Assembly: GCA_020687605.1 (NCBI GenBank)
Contig: JAJEQY010000008.1
Coordinates: forward strand, 9,585 to 73,584
Source: Intestinimonas aquisgranensis
GTDB taxonomy: Bacteria > Bacillota > Clostridia > Oscillospirales > Oscillospiraceae
Direction: 5' to 3'
Length of the DNA stretch: 64,000 bases
Shown: piece after piece, positions 41,770 through 50,837 of the stretch
Layout: every line of letters starts with the position of its first letter
How positions within the stretch are numbered: position 1 is the first letter of the stretch
Translations under genes and position numbers: made by a program
Notes under the pieces: model-generated
What the model saw: the letters and a program-made list of their open reading frames with translations, nothing else
What the model was told of the DNA's origin: nothing
Databases searched by the model: none

Positions 41770-43194
41770 TCACTGCTGGTTAGAAAGATGATCCTCGTTA
41801 ATCAGGAAAAGCTGTGGATTTTCTTTGCCCAAGTCAACAAGACGCTGGGTAAAACCGCTTTTAGAAAATATCCCAAAAATAGGCTGATAGCCTTTCCATA
41901 CCTTTTGGATTTCACCAGAAGCCTGCACCTTATCGCGGAGAGCAAAAAAGACAGGCGCATCCACCGGTTTATTGTGGTATTTGCACTCGCCTGCAAAGAA
42001 TCGCTTGTTTTGATGGTCCACCGCCATCACATCAATTTCCGTATCGCTGTCCAAATCATTCAGCCAGTAAGCTCCGATCCGCGAGGGAACAAAGTCAATG
42101 ACACCTTCCCTGCAAAGGTCTGCAAAAATGGATCTGCAGATATCTTCATAGGCGAAGGCCACAAACTTCTGTACGAAGTCTTTTCGGATTTCATCCAGAA
42201 CAATCTGCGTATTGTCCAGTTCCAGTTCCCCTTTATATGGATAGACATACCGGAACCAGAAACGCACAAAGTTATCAGAGATGAAATAAAGGCCTTTACG
42301 GGACTTCTCCGGATTTTTCTCCGTAACCGGCGTTTCCTTCACGACAAAGCCAAGGTCGCTGAGCGTGGAAAGATATGGCGTCAGCGCGGAAGTTTCTGTC
42401 CCCAGAGCTCCCGCAATTTTCCCCAGCTTGTGGTTTCCATCCGCCATCACGCGGATAATGGAAAAATAGTTGACAGCGGATACCACTTCATCTTTCAGCA
42501 GAAAGTTTGGTTCTTCATACAGAAAACCGTTCTTCGAGAGAACCGCAGACTCCACCTGTTCCAGCAGTCCTTCCTGATCGTTGAAAAACTCCAGATATTT
42601 GGGTACGCCGCCGGTAATCGCATATTGCTCCACCGCACGCTCAAAAGAGAGATGCTGAGCGGCATACACATCCGGGAACGGCAAAGGCGCCAACCGGATC
42701 TGTGCAGTCCGGCGGCCATACAGGGGGCTGTCATAAGACAGCGCGTGTTTTTGCATCATTCCAATCAAGGAGCCGCAAAGAATCAGCATCACATTGCTGT
42801 CCTTGAGAACTTCGTCCCATGCGTTTTGCAGAATAGACGGGAACGCCGGATTGGACTTAACCAGATAGGGAAATTCATCAATAACCAGGACTTTCTTTTC
42901 CTCCGGCCGGAATTCCGCAATGATATGGAACAAATCCAGCCAGTCGGAAAAGGCTGCACGCTGCAGCAACGGATTCCGTGTTACCCGGGACACAACACCA
43001 GACAGCCGTTTTATGCTTTGTGATTCCACTTCCTCCGTTGCGAGAAAGTAGAATGCCAGCTTACTCTTGATAAATTCTTTAATTAGTGTTGTTTTTCCTA
43101 CACGCCGCCTGCCGTAAATCACAACAAAGCTGCTGTCTTTTTGGTATTCCCGTTCAAGAGACTCCAGTTCTCGTTGTCTGCCGATAAACTTCAT
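41770..43194 (-). CDS. ATPase of DUF234 type inserted antisense in the Tad locus
   Basis: The 474-residue protein has an AAA domain (IYGRRRVGKTTLIKEF, VLVIDEFPYLVKSN, LILCGSLIG) and an HTH region. A C-terminal DUF234-like part has a nuclease-type pattern (DTEIDVMAVDHQ, AGECKYHNKPVD). Its function is unknown; such ATPases are mobile-element or toxin-like cargo. It reads against the Tad genes, splits cpaB from cpaE, and has its own promoter and operator at 43208-43269. Confidence 0.82.
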   Translation of the reverse strand: MKFIGRQRELESLEREYQKDSSFVVIYGRRRVGKTTLIKEFIKSKLAFYFLATEEVESQSIKRLSGVVSRVTRNPLLQRAAFSDWLDLFHIIAEFRPEEKKVLVIDEFPYLVKSNPAFPSILQNAWDEVLKDSNVMLILCGSLIGMMQKHALSYDSPLYGRRTAQIRLAPLPFPDVYAAQHLSFERAVEQYAITGGVPKYLEFFNDQEGLLEQVESAVLSKNGFLYEEPNFLLKDEVVSAVNYFSIIRVMADGNHKLGKIAGALGTETSALTPYLSTLSDLGFVVKETPVTEKNPEKSRKGLYFISDNFVRFWFRYVYPYKGELELDNTQIVLDEIRKDFVQKFVAFAYEDICRSIFADLCREGVIDFVPSRIGAYWLNDLDSDTEIDVMAVDHQNKRFFAGECKYHNKPVDAPVFFALRDKVQASGEIQKVWKGYQPIFGIFSKSGFTQRLVDLGKENPQLFLINEDHLSNQQ

Positions 43195-43207
43195 GTTAAT
43201 GCCTCCT

Positions 43208-43269
43208 TTATCATAATTTATTTTATGATAATCTACTTTATATTATACATTTGTTTTGCAAAAAGTCAA
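43208..43269 (-). promoter_or_regulatory. Promoter and palindromic operator of the ATPase gene
   Basis: On the minus strand TTGACT (43269-43264) and TATAAT (43247-43242) are 16 bases apart. A palindrome with 9-bp arms TTATCATAA/TTATGATAA (43208-43231) covers the expected start of transcription and the ribosome site AAAGGAGG just before ATG 43194. The palindrome is a likely repressor site. Confidence 0.65.
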
Positions 43270-43300
43270 GGGCAGTCCGCCCTTGGGAAAGGAGCTTCCT

Positions 43301-44104
43301 ATGGGAAAAGTCATTACCGTCTGGGGCAGTCCGGGGAGCGGGAAAAGCATGTTTTCCTGTATCCTGGCAAAAGCCCTGACCCGCGACAAGCGGAAAGCCA
43401 TCATCATCAACGCGGAGATCAGCGTCCCCATGCTCCCGGTCTGGCTGCCGGAGCAGATCATCCAGACCAACGCCTCGGTGGGGCAGGTCCTGAGCAGCGT
43501 GGAGATCGACACCACGCTGGTGGCAAGCCATGTCACGGTGCTCAAAAGCTATCCCTTCATCGGCCTGATGGGCTATTCCGCCGGTGAGAATCCGCTGAGC
43601 TATCCGGAAGTCAAATATGCTATGGTACTCCAGCTGGTCAACGCTGCCGCCAGGCTGGTGGATTTCGTCATTCTGGACTGCAGTTCCAGCATGACCAATG
43701 TGTTCACTCCGGCAGCAATCGAGTCCGGTGATCTGGTCATCCGCCTGCTTACACCCGACTTAAAGGGCGTCAACTATCTGAAAGCCCATCAGCCCCTACT
43801 GGTAGATGGCCGGTTCCATTATGACCGGCACATAACTTTTGCCGGCATGGCCCGCCCCTTCCACGCTCTGGATGAGATGGGCTATATCATCGGCGGTTGG
43901 GATGGGCTGCTGCCCTACGGCAAGGAAATTGACCGCTGCGCCACCGAAGGCGGGATGTTCCAGGCCATCAAATACTGCAATCCCAAGTACACCGCCTCGC
44001 TCAACAAGGTGCTGGACGCTTTGGAGCAGATGGAGCTGGCCGAGCAGGCGGCAGAGGATGCGGACGACGAGGACGAGTTCGAGGAGGATGACGCCGATGA
44101 ATAA
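43301..44104 (+). CDS. CpaE/TadZ-like P-loop ATPase
   Basis: The 267-residue protein starts MGKVITVWGSPGSGKSMFSC, a canonical Walker A at residue 9. It then has VDFVILDCSSSMTNVF (Walker B-like) and an acidic tail. CpaE/TadZ proteins localise Tad machinery and bind nucleotide. ATG 43301 follows AAAGGAGCTTCC. Its stop overlaps the start of the next gene by 8 bases. Confidence 0.75.
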   Translation: MGKVITVWGSPGSGKSMFSCILAKALTRDKRKAIIINAEISVPMLPVWLPEQIIQTNASVGQVLSSVEIDTTLVASHVTVLKSYPFIGLMGYSAGENPLSYPEVKYAMVLQLVNAAARLVDFVILDCSSSMTNVFTPAAIESGDLVIRLLTPDLKGVNYLKAHQPLLVDGRFHYDRHITFAGMARPFHALDEMGYIIGGWDGLLPYGKEIDRCATEGGMFQAIKYCNPKYTASLNKVLDALEQMELAEQAAEDADDEDEFEEDDADE

Positions 44105-45473
44105 TCTCAACGACATATTCTTCGCGCCGGCGGCCAACCAGGACCTGACCTATGACCAGGTGCTGGAGGATGTGCAGCGGTATTTCGCTGAAAATCACGC
44201 CTCCACCATTGCCGAGGCCGGCGAGGGCAACGCCGAGCGGGCCACCACACTGCTCAAAGAGCTGATGGTGCAGTACATCGTCAAGCGGAAATACGCCATT
44301 GAGGGGCTGACCACCGAGGAACTGTGTGAAAAGCTCTACGAGGATATGGCCGGGTACTCCTTCCTCAAGAAATGGATCTACAAGCCCGGCATTGAGGAAG
44401 TCAACATCAACGCCTACAACGACATCGAAGTGATCGAGGCCGGCGGGCGCAGCATCAAGATCCCGGACAAGTTTTCCTCCCCGCAGCACGCCATTGATGT
44501 GGTGCGCCGTATGCTCAACGCCTGCGGCATGGTCATTGACGACACCATGCCCAGTGTGGTGGGCTTTCTGGACAAAAACATCCGTATCTCTGTGGATAAG
44601 ACGCCCATTGTAGACCCGGATGTGGGCATCAACGCCTCTATCCGTATCGTCAACCAGCAGACAGTCTCCGAACAGAAGCTGCTGGATTCCGGCAGCGCCA
44701 CCGCCGAGATGCTCCACTTCCTGATGGCCTGCATCCGGTATGGCGTCAGCGTGTGTATCGCGGGCTCCACCGGCTCCGGCAAGACCACCATCATGGCATG
44801 GCTGCTCTCCAATGTTCCCAACAACCAGCGCCTTATCACCATTGAGGAAGGCAGCCGCGAGTTTGATCTGGTCAAGCGGGATGAAAACGGAAATATCTTG
44901 AACTCCGTCATCCACCTGCTGACCCGGCCCAGCGAAAATCCGGCGCTGAACATAAATCAGGACTTCCTTTTGGAGCGGGTGCTGCGTAAACACCCCAATG
45001 TCATCGGCGTCGGCGAGATGCGGTCCGCCGCGGAAAGCCTGTCGGCGGCCGAAAGCTCCCGCACCGGCCATACCGTCTGTACCACCATCCACTCCAACTC
45101 CTGCAACAGCACTTACCGCAGGATGATGACCCTTGCCAAGCGCAAATACAGCATGGATGACGCCGTACTCATGGAGATCATGGTGGAGGCCTATCCCATC
45201 GTGGTGTTTACCAAGCAGCTGGAGGACCGTTCCCGTAAGATCATGGAGATTTTGGAGGGTGAGGATTATCGGGACGGGCAGCTCATTTCCCACACGCTCT
45301 ACAAGTTTGAAGTAGAGGACAATGTGACCGACGAAAAGGGAGAGATCCATGTGGTGGGCCATCACAGGAAGGTGGGCCTGATCTCTGATACTTTGAAAAA
45401 ACGGCTCCTTGACAACGGCATCTCCAATAAAGAGCTGGCGGAGTTCATGGACGCCCCGAAGGAGGTGGATTAA
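44097..45473 (+). CDS. cpaF: CpaF/TadA pilus assembly ATPase
   Basis: The 458-residue protein is a type II/IV secretion ATPase. It has Walker A (IAGSTGSGKTTIMA, about 222), the Asp box, Walker B (NVIGVGEMRSAAESL) and the conserved His box TVCTTIHSNS. It provides energy for Flp pilus assembly. The ATG at 44097 lies inside the previous gene's last codons. Confidence 0.9.
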   Translation: MNNLNDIFFAPAANQDLTYDQVLEDVQRYFAENHASTIAEAGEGNAERATTLLKELMVQYIVKRKYAIEGLTTEELCEKLYEDMAGYSFLKKWIYKPGIEEVNINAYNDIEVIEAGGRSIKIPDKFSSPQHAIDVVRRMLNACGMVIDDTMPSVVGFLDKNIRISVDKTPIVDPDVGINASIRIVNQQTVSEQKLLDSGSATAEMLHFLMACIRYGVSVCIAGSTGSGKTTIMAWLLSNVPNNQRLITIEEGSREFDLVKRDENGNILNSVIHLLTRPSENPALNINQDFLLERVLRKHPNVIGVGEMRSAAESLSAAESSRTGHTVCTTIHSNSCNSTYRRMMTLAKRKYSMDDAVLMEIMVEAYPIVVFTKQLEDRSRKIMEILEGEDYRDGQLISHTLYKFEVEDNVTDEKGEIHVVGHHRKVGLISDTLKKRLLDNGISNKELAEFMDAPKEVD

Positions 45474-45476
45474 AGG

Positions 45477-46409
45477 TTGCAGTGGATCTACATAATTTGC
45501 TTTGCGCTGATCAGCGCGGGCCTCCTGGCCCTGTTCGGCGTGCGGCCGGGGGATTTCATCGACGCCCTGTTCCGCTCCCGCCGCAAAGCGGCCACCCTCT
45601 CCGACGAACTCAATGTCCTGATGGGCACACCCGCCAAGGGCTTCTTCAACCAGGACTATGAGCTGAAGCAGATTTTAAAAGGCACCGGCCGCTCCGACCG
45701 CTATGAGGCGGTCAAACGGCTGTCGCTGATCCTGTTTGCGGTGGGCGCTGTGCTGGCGCTGCTCATCAACAATGTGTATATGGTGCCGATCCTGGGCATT
45801 GGCTTTTCGCTGGCCCCCATCTGGTATCTGCGCAGCACAGCCGCCAGCTACAAGAAGCATCTGAACGAGGAACTGGAGACCGCTATCTCCATCATCACCA
45901 CCTCCTACCTGCGAACAGAGGACCTGATACGGGCGGTCAAGGAAAACCTGCCCTACATCAATGAGCCGGTGAAGGCCAACTTCGAGGCATTTGTGTACGA
46001 GGCGGAACTGATCAACGCCAACCTGACCAGCGCCATCAACTCGCTGAAGATGAAGGTCCCCAACCGGGTATTTCATGAGTGGTGCAACATCCTCATTCAG
46101 TGCCAGTCTGACCGCTCCATGAAAAACACACTGCCCACCATCGCCCAGAAGTTCAGCGATGTGCGAGTGGTGCAGTCTGAACTGGAGGCCATGATGCAGG
46201 GCCCGCGCCGTGAGGCCATCACGATGATGTTCCTGGTGGTCGCCAATGTGCCGCTGCTTTACTTCCTCAATGAAGACTGGTTCCATACGCTCATCTTCAC
46301 CACACCCGGCAAAATTGCCCTGGCGATCTGCGCAGCCATCATTCTCTTTGCCCTGACGCAGATCATGAAGCTGAGCAAGCCCATTGAATACGGAGGTGAC
46401 GGCGCATGA
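45477..46409 (+). CDS. TadB-like inner-membrane pilus protein
   Basis: The 310-residue protein has a T2SF-like domain with membrane segments near residues 3-22, about 78-110, and 240-300. The cytosolic part (LNEELETAISIITTSYLRTE) fits TadB. Start is TTG 45477, 3 bases after the cpaF stop. TadB and TadC form the inner-membrane platform. Confidence 0.8.
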   Translation: MQWIYIICFALISAGLLALFGVRPGDFIDALFRSRRKAATLSDELNVLMGTPAKGFFNQDYELKQILKGTGRSDRYEAVKRLSLILFAVGAVLALLINNVYMVPILGIGFSLAPIWYLRSTAASYKKHLNEELETAISIITTSYLRTEDLIRAVKENLPYINEPVKANFEAFVYEAELINANLTSAINSLKMKVPNRVFHEWCNILIQCQSDRSMKNTLPTIAQKFSDVRVVQSELEAMMQGPRREAITMMFLVVANVPLLYFLNEDWFHTLIFTTPGKIALAICAAIILFALTQIMKLSKPIEYGGDGA

Positions 46410-47284
46410 CCCTTTTGGCACTTGTGGCGATCATCTTCTTTGGTTTTGCCACCTACAACCTGACCTGCGCCTTTGTGGATATTCCCACAAAGAAGACCTC
46501 CCGCATGATGATGCTGGCCCGCAAGCAGCAGGGCGTAAAGTCCGAGAAACTGCTGGATGTCTACATCACCAAAATCGCCGGACTGATCGCCCCGTACCTG
46601 AAACTGGATAAACTCAAACGGAACAAGCTGCAGCGGGCGCTGGATATTGCCGGTCTGGAACTGACGCCGGAGGTCTACACAGCCCGGGCTTGGGTCACGG
46701 CAGGCGCCGTCGGCCTCAGCTCTATCCTGATGGTGTTTCTGGTGCCGCTGATGGTTCCCGTGCTGATCGGGCTTGCGGTGGCGCTGTGGTTCTCGACCTA
46801 TTACAGCGTCTTCGATTTCGTTAAGAAGCGCCGCAAGCTCATTGAAAGCGAGATCCCCCGGTTCGCCCTGACTATTGGGCAGAACCTGGAGAACGACCGG
46901 GATGTGCTGAAGATCCTTACCTCTTACCGCCGGGTAGCGGGCAAGGACTTCGGCGCGGAGCTGGACCAGACCATTGCCGACATGAAAACCGGCAACTATG
47001 AGAATGCCCTGATCCGTTTTGAAACCCGCATTGGCAGCCCCATGCTGTCCGATGTAATCCGCGGCCTGATCGGCGTGCTTCGCGGCGACGACCAGCGGAT
47101 GTACTTCAAGATGATCTGCTTTGACATGAGGCAGATCGAGCAGAACAATCTGAAAAAGGAAGCGGCCAAGCGCCCCAAGAAGATCCAGCGTTACTCCATG
47201 ATGATGCTCATTTGCATTATGATCATCTATCTGGTGGTCCTCTGCACCGAGGTCATGAGTTCCCTGGGCGCTTTCTTCGGCTGA
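46406..47284 (+). CDS. TadC-like inner-membrane pilus protein
   Basis: The 292-residue protein resembles TadC, with a T2SF-type domain (EIPRFALTIGQNLENDRDVL and DVIRGLIGVLRGDDQRMYFK) and membrane segments at the N-terminus, near residue 95-130 and at the C-terminus. Its ATG overlaps the tadB stop (ATGA). TadB/TadC act as a pair. Confidence 0.8.
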   Translation: MTLLALVAIIFFGFATYNLTCAFVDIPTKKTSRMMMLARKQQGVKSEKLLDVYITKIAGLIAPYLKLDKLKRNKLQRALDIAGLELTPEVYTARAWVTAGAVGLSSILMVFLVPLMVPVLIGLAVALWFSTYYSVFDFVKKRRKLIESEIPRFALTIGQNLENDRDVLKILTSYRRVAGKDFGAELDQTIADMKTGNYENALIRFETRIGSPMLSDVIRGLIGVLRGDDQRMYFKMICFDMRQIEQNNLKKEAAKRPKKIQRYSMMMLICIMIIYLVVLCTEVMSSLGAFFG

Positions 47285-47482
47285 CAGGTATCCGCCCACG
47301 CCTCTGGTGTGGGCTTTCCATATACCCGCTCCCATCCGGGGGCGAATCTACGATGGAGGTGATGTTTTGTACCGCAGTGGGTTCCCATAGCAGCCGCTAT
47401 GCCGGCTGCCTTCCATCCATTTCCCCAGGGCCGGCCTGCTCCCAGGCCGGCCCTGAACCTACCGTCTGAACAGGAGAAATCC

Positions 47483-47629
47483 ATGTCGAAGAAAAAGTAT
47501 ATTCCGCCTGACGGCGAAGATGGGCGGCGGCGCAGGTTCCGATGGCTTTTGCGCCAGAAGCCGAAAGCATATCCGGACAGGCCCCGCTCCAACAAAAACA
47601 GCCTGCTCAAGCCTATCCGCCGGTCCTGA
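47483..47629 (+). CDS. Small very basic protein (48 aa)
   Basis: 48 codons from ATG 47483, with CAGGAGAAATCC in front, encode MSKKKYIPPDGEDGRRRRFR and an arginine/lysine-rich remainder. No longer frame explains the segment. Function unknown; charge suggests nucleic-acid binding. It lies between tadC and the pilin gene. Confidence 0.5.
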   Translation: MSKKKYIPPDGEDGRRRRFRWLLRQKPKAYPDRPRSNKNSLLKPIRRS

Positions 47630-47680
47630 CCGGCCATAACCATACCAAAATCCAATATCACATTTACAGGAGGTATTTCC

Positions 47681-47911
47681 ATGAAGAAGTTTACCAGCTG
47701 CATCCGCAGCAAAGTGAACGGCCTCGCGCTTCGGGCCCGTATGGCGCTCTCCAACCAGCGCGGCGATTTCTACATCTCTGATGCGGTCAAAATCATCATC
47801 GCCGTTGTGCTGGGCGCCCTGCTGCTGGCGGCCCTGACCCTCATCTTCAACGATACGGTCATCCCCCGGATCACGCAGGAGATCGAGGGCCTGTTTGGCG
47901 CGGCCAACTAA
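47681..47911 (+). CDS. Flp-like pilin protein (DUF6133 type)
   Basis: The 76-residue protein is basic at the N-terminus (CIRSKVNGLALRARMALSNQ). It contains RGDFYISDAVKIIIAVVLGA, a pilin-type hydrophobic helix, and a short extracellular tail. Such proteins are probable major pilins of Tad-like systems in Clostridial elements. ACAGGAGGTATTTCC precedes the ATG. A strong terminator follows, as expected for an abundant transcript end. Confidence 0.7.
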   Translation: MKKFTSCIRSKVNGLALRARMALSNQRGDFYISDAVKIIIAVVLGALLLAALTLIFNDTVIPRITQEIEGLFGAAN

Positions 47912-47935
47912 GGGCTTGTTCGCTTAAATGCCGTC

Positions 47936-47982
47936 AGCGGGGATCAGCCTGTGGACATCCACAGCTGGTCCCCGCTTTTTTA
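47936..47982 (+). terminator. Terminator of the Tad locus
   Basis: AGCGGGGATCAGC pairs with GCTGGTCCCCGCT (47936-47976, one G-U pair), with an inner CTGTGGA/TCCACAG stem. A run of T follows. Confidence 0.85.
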
Positions 47983-48014
47983 TTTTCTCAAAAAACGAAT
48001 AACGGAGGTAGAGG

Positions 48015-48362
48015 ATGAAAACATCCTGCAAATTTTATTCCTTTCTGCGGGCCGTCCGTGGGAACTGGCGCAATGCCATCTTTGTCAGCTGTGGCTGCGA
48101 TACCTGCATGTATGGCCGGGAGAAGCCCTGTTCCGGATTCCTGCTGGCAGTGGATGAATGCGGGCAGGTCATGCTTCTGCCTGCGGAGACCATCCATGAG
48201 CTGACCGGCGAAGAAGTAGAACCCGCCGAGTGCAGCGCCATCCTGTCACGCCGCTCTTTTGACGCCGCTTTTTCCAAATACGTCGAATGGCATGCGCCGG
48301 ACCCTTCCGCATGTACGCTCAGGCAGCTTTGTCTGGACCCCAGCTGCAGCCAGAATAGCTGA
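48015..48362 (+). CDS. Unrecognised 115-aa cysteine-containing protein
   Basis: This 115-residue protein has a CGCDTCMYGREKPC motif suggestive of a metal or disulfide centre and a C-terminal CLDPSCSQNS. AACGGAGGTAGAGG lies in front of ATG 48015. No family recognised. It lies between the pilin and the zinc-finger gene. Confidence 0.55.
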   Translation: MKTSCKFYSFLRAVRGNWRNAIFVSCGCDTCMYGREKPCSGFLLAVDECGQVMLLPAETIHELTGEEVEPAECSAILSRRSFDAAFSKYVEWHAPDPSACTLRQLCLDPSCSQNS

Positions 48363-48423
48363 TTTTTACACAGAAAGACGCCATCGCGCCGCCTTTGGCG
48401 CGTCTTTTGGAGGTGATGATTTT

Positions 48424-48840
48424 ATGATGAAGCAAAAACAGATCAAATGTCCTTATTGCCATGCCAATGCCTCTCTCCGCCCGGCCAGCGTGGTTTATGG
48501 TTTAAACCGCCGCTCCCAGGGAAAATTTCTCTATCTCTGCGACCGCTGGCCCGCCTGCGACGCCTATGTGAGCGCCCATGACAGGACGCACCGGCCCATG
48601 GGGACTTTGGCAAATGGAGATCTCCGGCACAAGCGTATCTTGGCGCACCGGGCATTGGAGCAGCTGCGGCAAAGCCGGCACATGGAAAAATGGGAGGTCT
48701 ACATCTGGCTCCAGGCAAAGCTTGGGCTGGATGAACGGCAGACCCATATCGGCCAGTTCTCCGAATGGATGTGCGATGAGGTCGTCCGCCTCTGCAGGCA
48801 GGCCTCAGCTCCTCCCGCCGCCGGACAAGCGGCAGCCTGA
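48424..48840 (+). CDS. Zinc-finger protein of DUF3268 type
   Basis: The 138-residue protein has CPYCHANASLRPASVVYGLN, CDRWPACDAYVSAHDRTHRP and MGTLANGDLRHKR, the DUF3268 signature shared with 17488-17964. Two ATGs are adjacent; GGAGGTGATGATTTT precedes the first at 48424. The order zinc finger, then sigma-like gene, is conserved between the modules. Confidence 0.75.
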   Translation: MMKQKQIKCPYCHANASLRPASVVYGLNRRSQGKFLYLCDRWPACDAYVSAHDRTHRPMGTLANGDLRHKRILAHRALEQLRQSRHMEKWEVYIWLQAKLGLDERQTHIGQFSEWMCDEVVRLCRQASAPPAAGQAAA

Positions 48841-48854
48841 CGGGAGGTGAGCAC

Positions 48855-49430
48855 ATGACCAGTCTGACGAAACAGCAGCAGGAACTCGTTGCTCAAAACC
48901 TGCCGGTGGTGCATTGGGTGATCTGCGACTATATCCATGTGAATCCGACTATCTGCGGCCTGGAATACAGCGATCTGTTCCAGGAGGGGTGCGTCTGGCT
49001 CTGCAAAGCCGCAGCCACCTATGAGGACGATGGGCGGGCGCAGTTTGCCACTTACGCCAAAACGGTCGTAAAAAACGGGCTTCTGTCCTATTGCCGGAAG
49101 ATCTGCAACAGGGGCAAGATGTTCAGCCGCCTCATTATTGGGGAACATGGGGAGCTGGCCGCCGACGGCGAAGCCCTGGAGCCGCAGTCCGATGCTTTTG
49201 ACGCCCGGGTATCCCTGATGGAAACACTGTCGCTTCTGGAGGCCAGCAAGCAGGATTATGACGGTGTGGCCCGGCTTGGGATTGAGGCTCTGGCACTCAA
49301 GCTCCAGGGAATGCGGGTCACGGATATTGCGGAACTCTACCAGGTTCCGCCCTCCCATGTGGGTGCATGGATCTCGCGCTCGGTCGCCAAACTGCGCAGC
49401 GACCCCCGCTTTCTGGCAAGCCTGCTTTGA
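48855..49430 (+). CDS. Sigma-70-like factor of the right conjugation module
   Basis: The 191-residue protein has sigma region 2 (LEYSDLFQEGCVWLCKAA, then RAQFATYAKTVVKNGLL) and a C-terminal HTH (VTDIAELYQVPPSHVGAWIS). It corresponds to 16953-17495. It probably switches on element promoters. GACGGGAGGTGAGCAC precedes the ATG. Confidence 0.8.
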   Translation: MTSLTKQQQELVAQNLPVVHWVICDYIHVNPTICGLEYSDLFQEGCVWLCKAAATYEDDGRAQFATYAKTVVKNGLLSYCRKICNRGKMFSRLIIGEHGELAADGEALEPQSDAFDARVSLMETLSLLEASKQDYDGVARLGIEALALKLQGMRVTDIAELYQVPPSHVGAWISRSVAKLRSDPRFLASLL

Positions 49431-49489
49431 ATTTGTTGAAAACCACGGCCTTCCCGCAGTAAAGGATATATAAAAGGAGGCATTGATCG

Positions 49490-50191
49490 ATGGAACAGAA
49501 AACCTTATATACTGCAATCGGCCGTCTGGAGCGGGAAACAAATGGCTGCGGCCGGTCCTGTCCGGTCATCCGCCTTGGCGGTCAGCCCTACATGGTGGAT
49601 ATGCAGGAGCTGGTTGTTTGGACTGCCCTGAATTGGCGGATCTCCAAGTGGGAGGATATTTCTTTTCAGTGCGATAAGCTGGCCTCATCGATGGGCGGTG
49701 CTGTCAGCCGGCCCTGGGATGCCTGCGTGAACCGCCTGCTTACCCGCGGCCTGCTGGTTTCCGGCTGCGGGGAGACCGAATACGATGCGCTGTATGATCT
49801 GTTAAGTACCCTGGGCATCATTCCTACCAGCGGCTCTGCCCTGGTGCGCGGCGTATCGTTTATAAAGCTGGTATTCAGCCGCCGGGTTTCGGTCAGGCAG
49901 GCGTTGAAGCTGTTTCGCAAAGACCGCCGGACCGACTATGAATCCCGCGTCATGCGGCTTTCCCGGCAGGCCCTGCTTTCCACTGCGGAGATCATCAAAT
50001 GTGTGGAGCAGGATATCTTCTCCCTCCCCAGCGAGCGGGTCCTGATGGAGAAGGTGTACGGCGACAGCGAGACCACCTGCCAGAACATCGCCAGCCTGAT
50101 GAAGAACAGCCGGAGCAGCCAGGCGGTAACGCTGGCCGTTGCCAATCTGTATCTGCGCCAGCAAATTATTTTTGAAAGGATCAGCACATGA
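49490..50191 (+). CDS. Unrecognised 233-aa mobile-element protein
   Basis: The protein has an N-terminal region (YTAIGRLERETNGCGRSCPV, with a Cys pair), a helical middle (VSVRQALKLFRKDRR), and a C-terminal helix with NLYLRQQIIFERIST. No membrane segment. AAAGGAGGCATTGATCG precedes ATG 49490. The stop overlaps the next ATG (ATGA). Confidence 0.6.
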   Translation: MEQKTLYTAIGRLERETNGCGRSCPVIRLGGQPYMVDMQELVVWTALNWRISKWEDISFQCDKLASSMGGAVSRPWDACVNRLLTRGLLVSGCGETEYDALYDLLSTLGIIPTSGSALVRGVSFIKLVFSRRVSVRQALKLFRKDRRTDYESRVMRLSRQALLSTAEIIKCVEQDIFSLPSERVLMEKVYGDSETTCQNIASLMKNSRSSQAVTLAVANLYLRQQIIFERIST

Positions 50192-50691
50192 AAAACCAAT
50201 GGAGTCAATTTCCCTTTGTCCTGCGGCGCAAGATCCTGCTGACATTCCTGGCCGGGATCGCCAGCATAGCAGTCAGCCTTGTTATCTTCACTGTCGCCGC
50301 GGACCGCATTCTTTTGGTGCTGGGTGGATTCATTTTTGCCGCTTCTCTGGTGCTTGGTATAAGCCTGTGGAACACCGCCGCCCGAGGCCGGTACGAAGTG
50401 GTGGAAGGGATCTGCGCCGGTGTCAGCACCCCTATGCTGCGTCGTTACCGCAAGATCCAGCTGATTGATGAACAGGGTGCGGAGCGCACCTTGCTGTTGA
50501 GCAAAACTGCCAAGTTCCAGATCGGCGCCCGCTACCGCTTTTATTTTCAAAAAGGGAGCCGGCCTGCCGTTGGAAACGACTATCTGGATGCCGCCCTCTC
50601 CACCAACAGTTTCCTCGGATATGAGGCGCTGGAGGACGCAGACTCCTGTGATGAAGATATGGAAAGCAGGGAGCAAACACCCCATGAGTAA
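50188..50691 (+). CDS. Small membrane protein (2 TM) with cytosolic domain
   Basis: The 167-residue protein has two N-terminal hydrophobic helices (about 18-37 and 42-60) and a soluble domain (RYEVVEGICAGVSTPMLRRY, ERTLLLSKTAKF). It is coupled to the previous gene by an ATGA overlap and lies just before a terminator. Function unknown. Confidence 0.6.
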   Translation: MKNQWSQFPFVLRRKILLTFLAGIASIAVSLVIFTVAADRILLVLGGFIFAASLVLGISLWNTAARGRYEVVEGICAGVSTPMLRRYRKIQLIDEQGAERTLLLSKTAKFQIGARYRFYFQKGSRPAVGNDYLDAALSTNSFLGYEALEDADSCDEDMESREQTPHE

Positions 50692-50696
50692 GAAAT

Positions 50697-50746
50697 AGGG
50701 ATACGGCACCAAAGCCATAGCTTCAGTGCCGTATCCCTCTATTTTT
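50697..50746 (+). terminator. Terminator after the small membrane protein
   Basis: AGGGATACGGCAC (50697-50709) and GTGCCGTATCCCT (50726-50738) form a perfect 13-bp stem with a 16-base loop, followed by CTATTTTT. Confidence 0.8.
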
Positions 50747-50837
50747 GACAGTCTTATAAAAAAGCAAATGATCTTGCAGAAAATTGATTTCTTTTTCCTA
50801 TTTAATAGGCGGAATACTTAAAAGGAGGTCCATCCCA

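Noticed and set aside
44001..45365. 454-aa minus-strand frame opposite cpaF
   Set aside because: Antisense shadow of a conserved ATPase gene.
47212..47469. Short frame at the 3' end of tadC, including a possible start at 47353 or 47362
   Set aside because: No homology-like pattern, and the region is explained by the spacer between tadC and the small basic gene. A 35-codon peptide there cannot be excluded.
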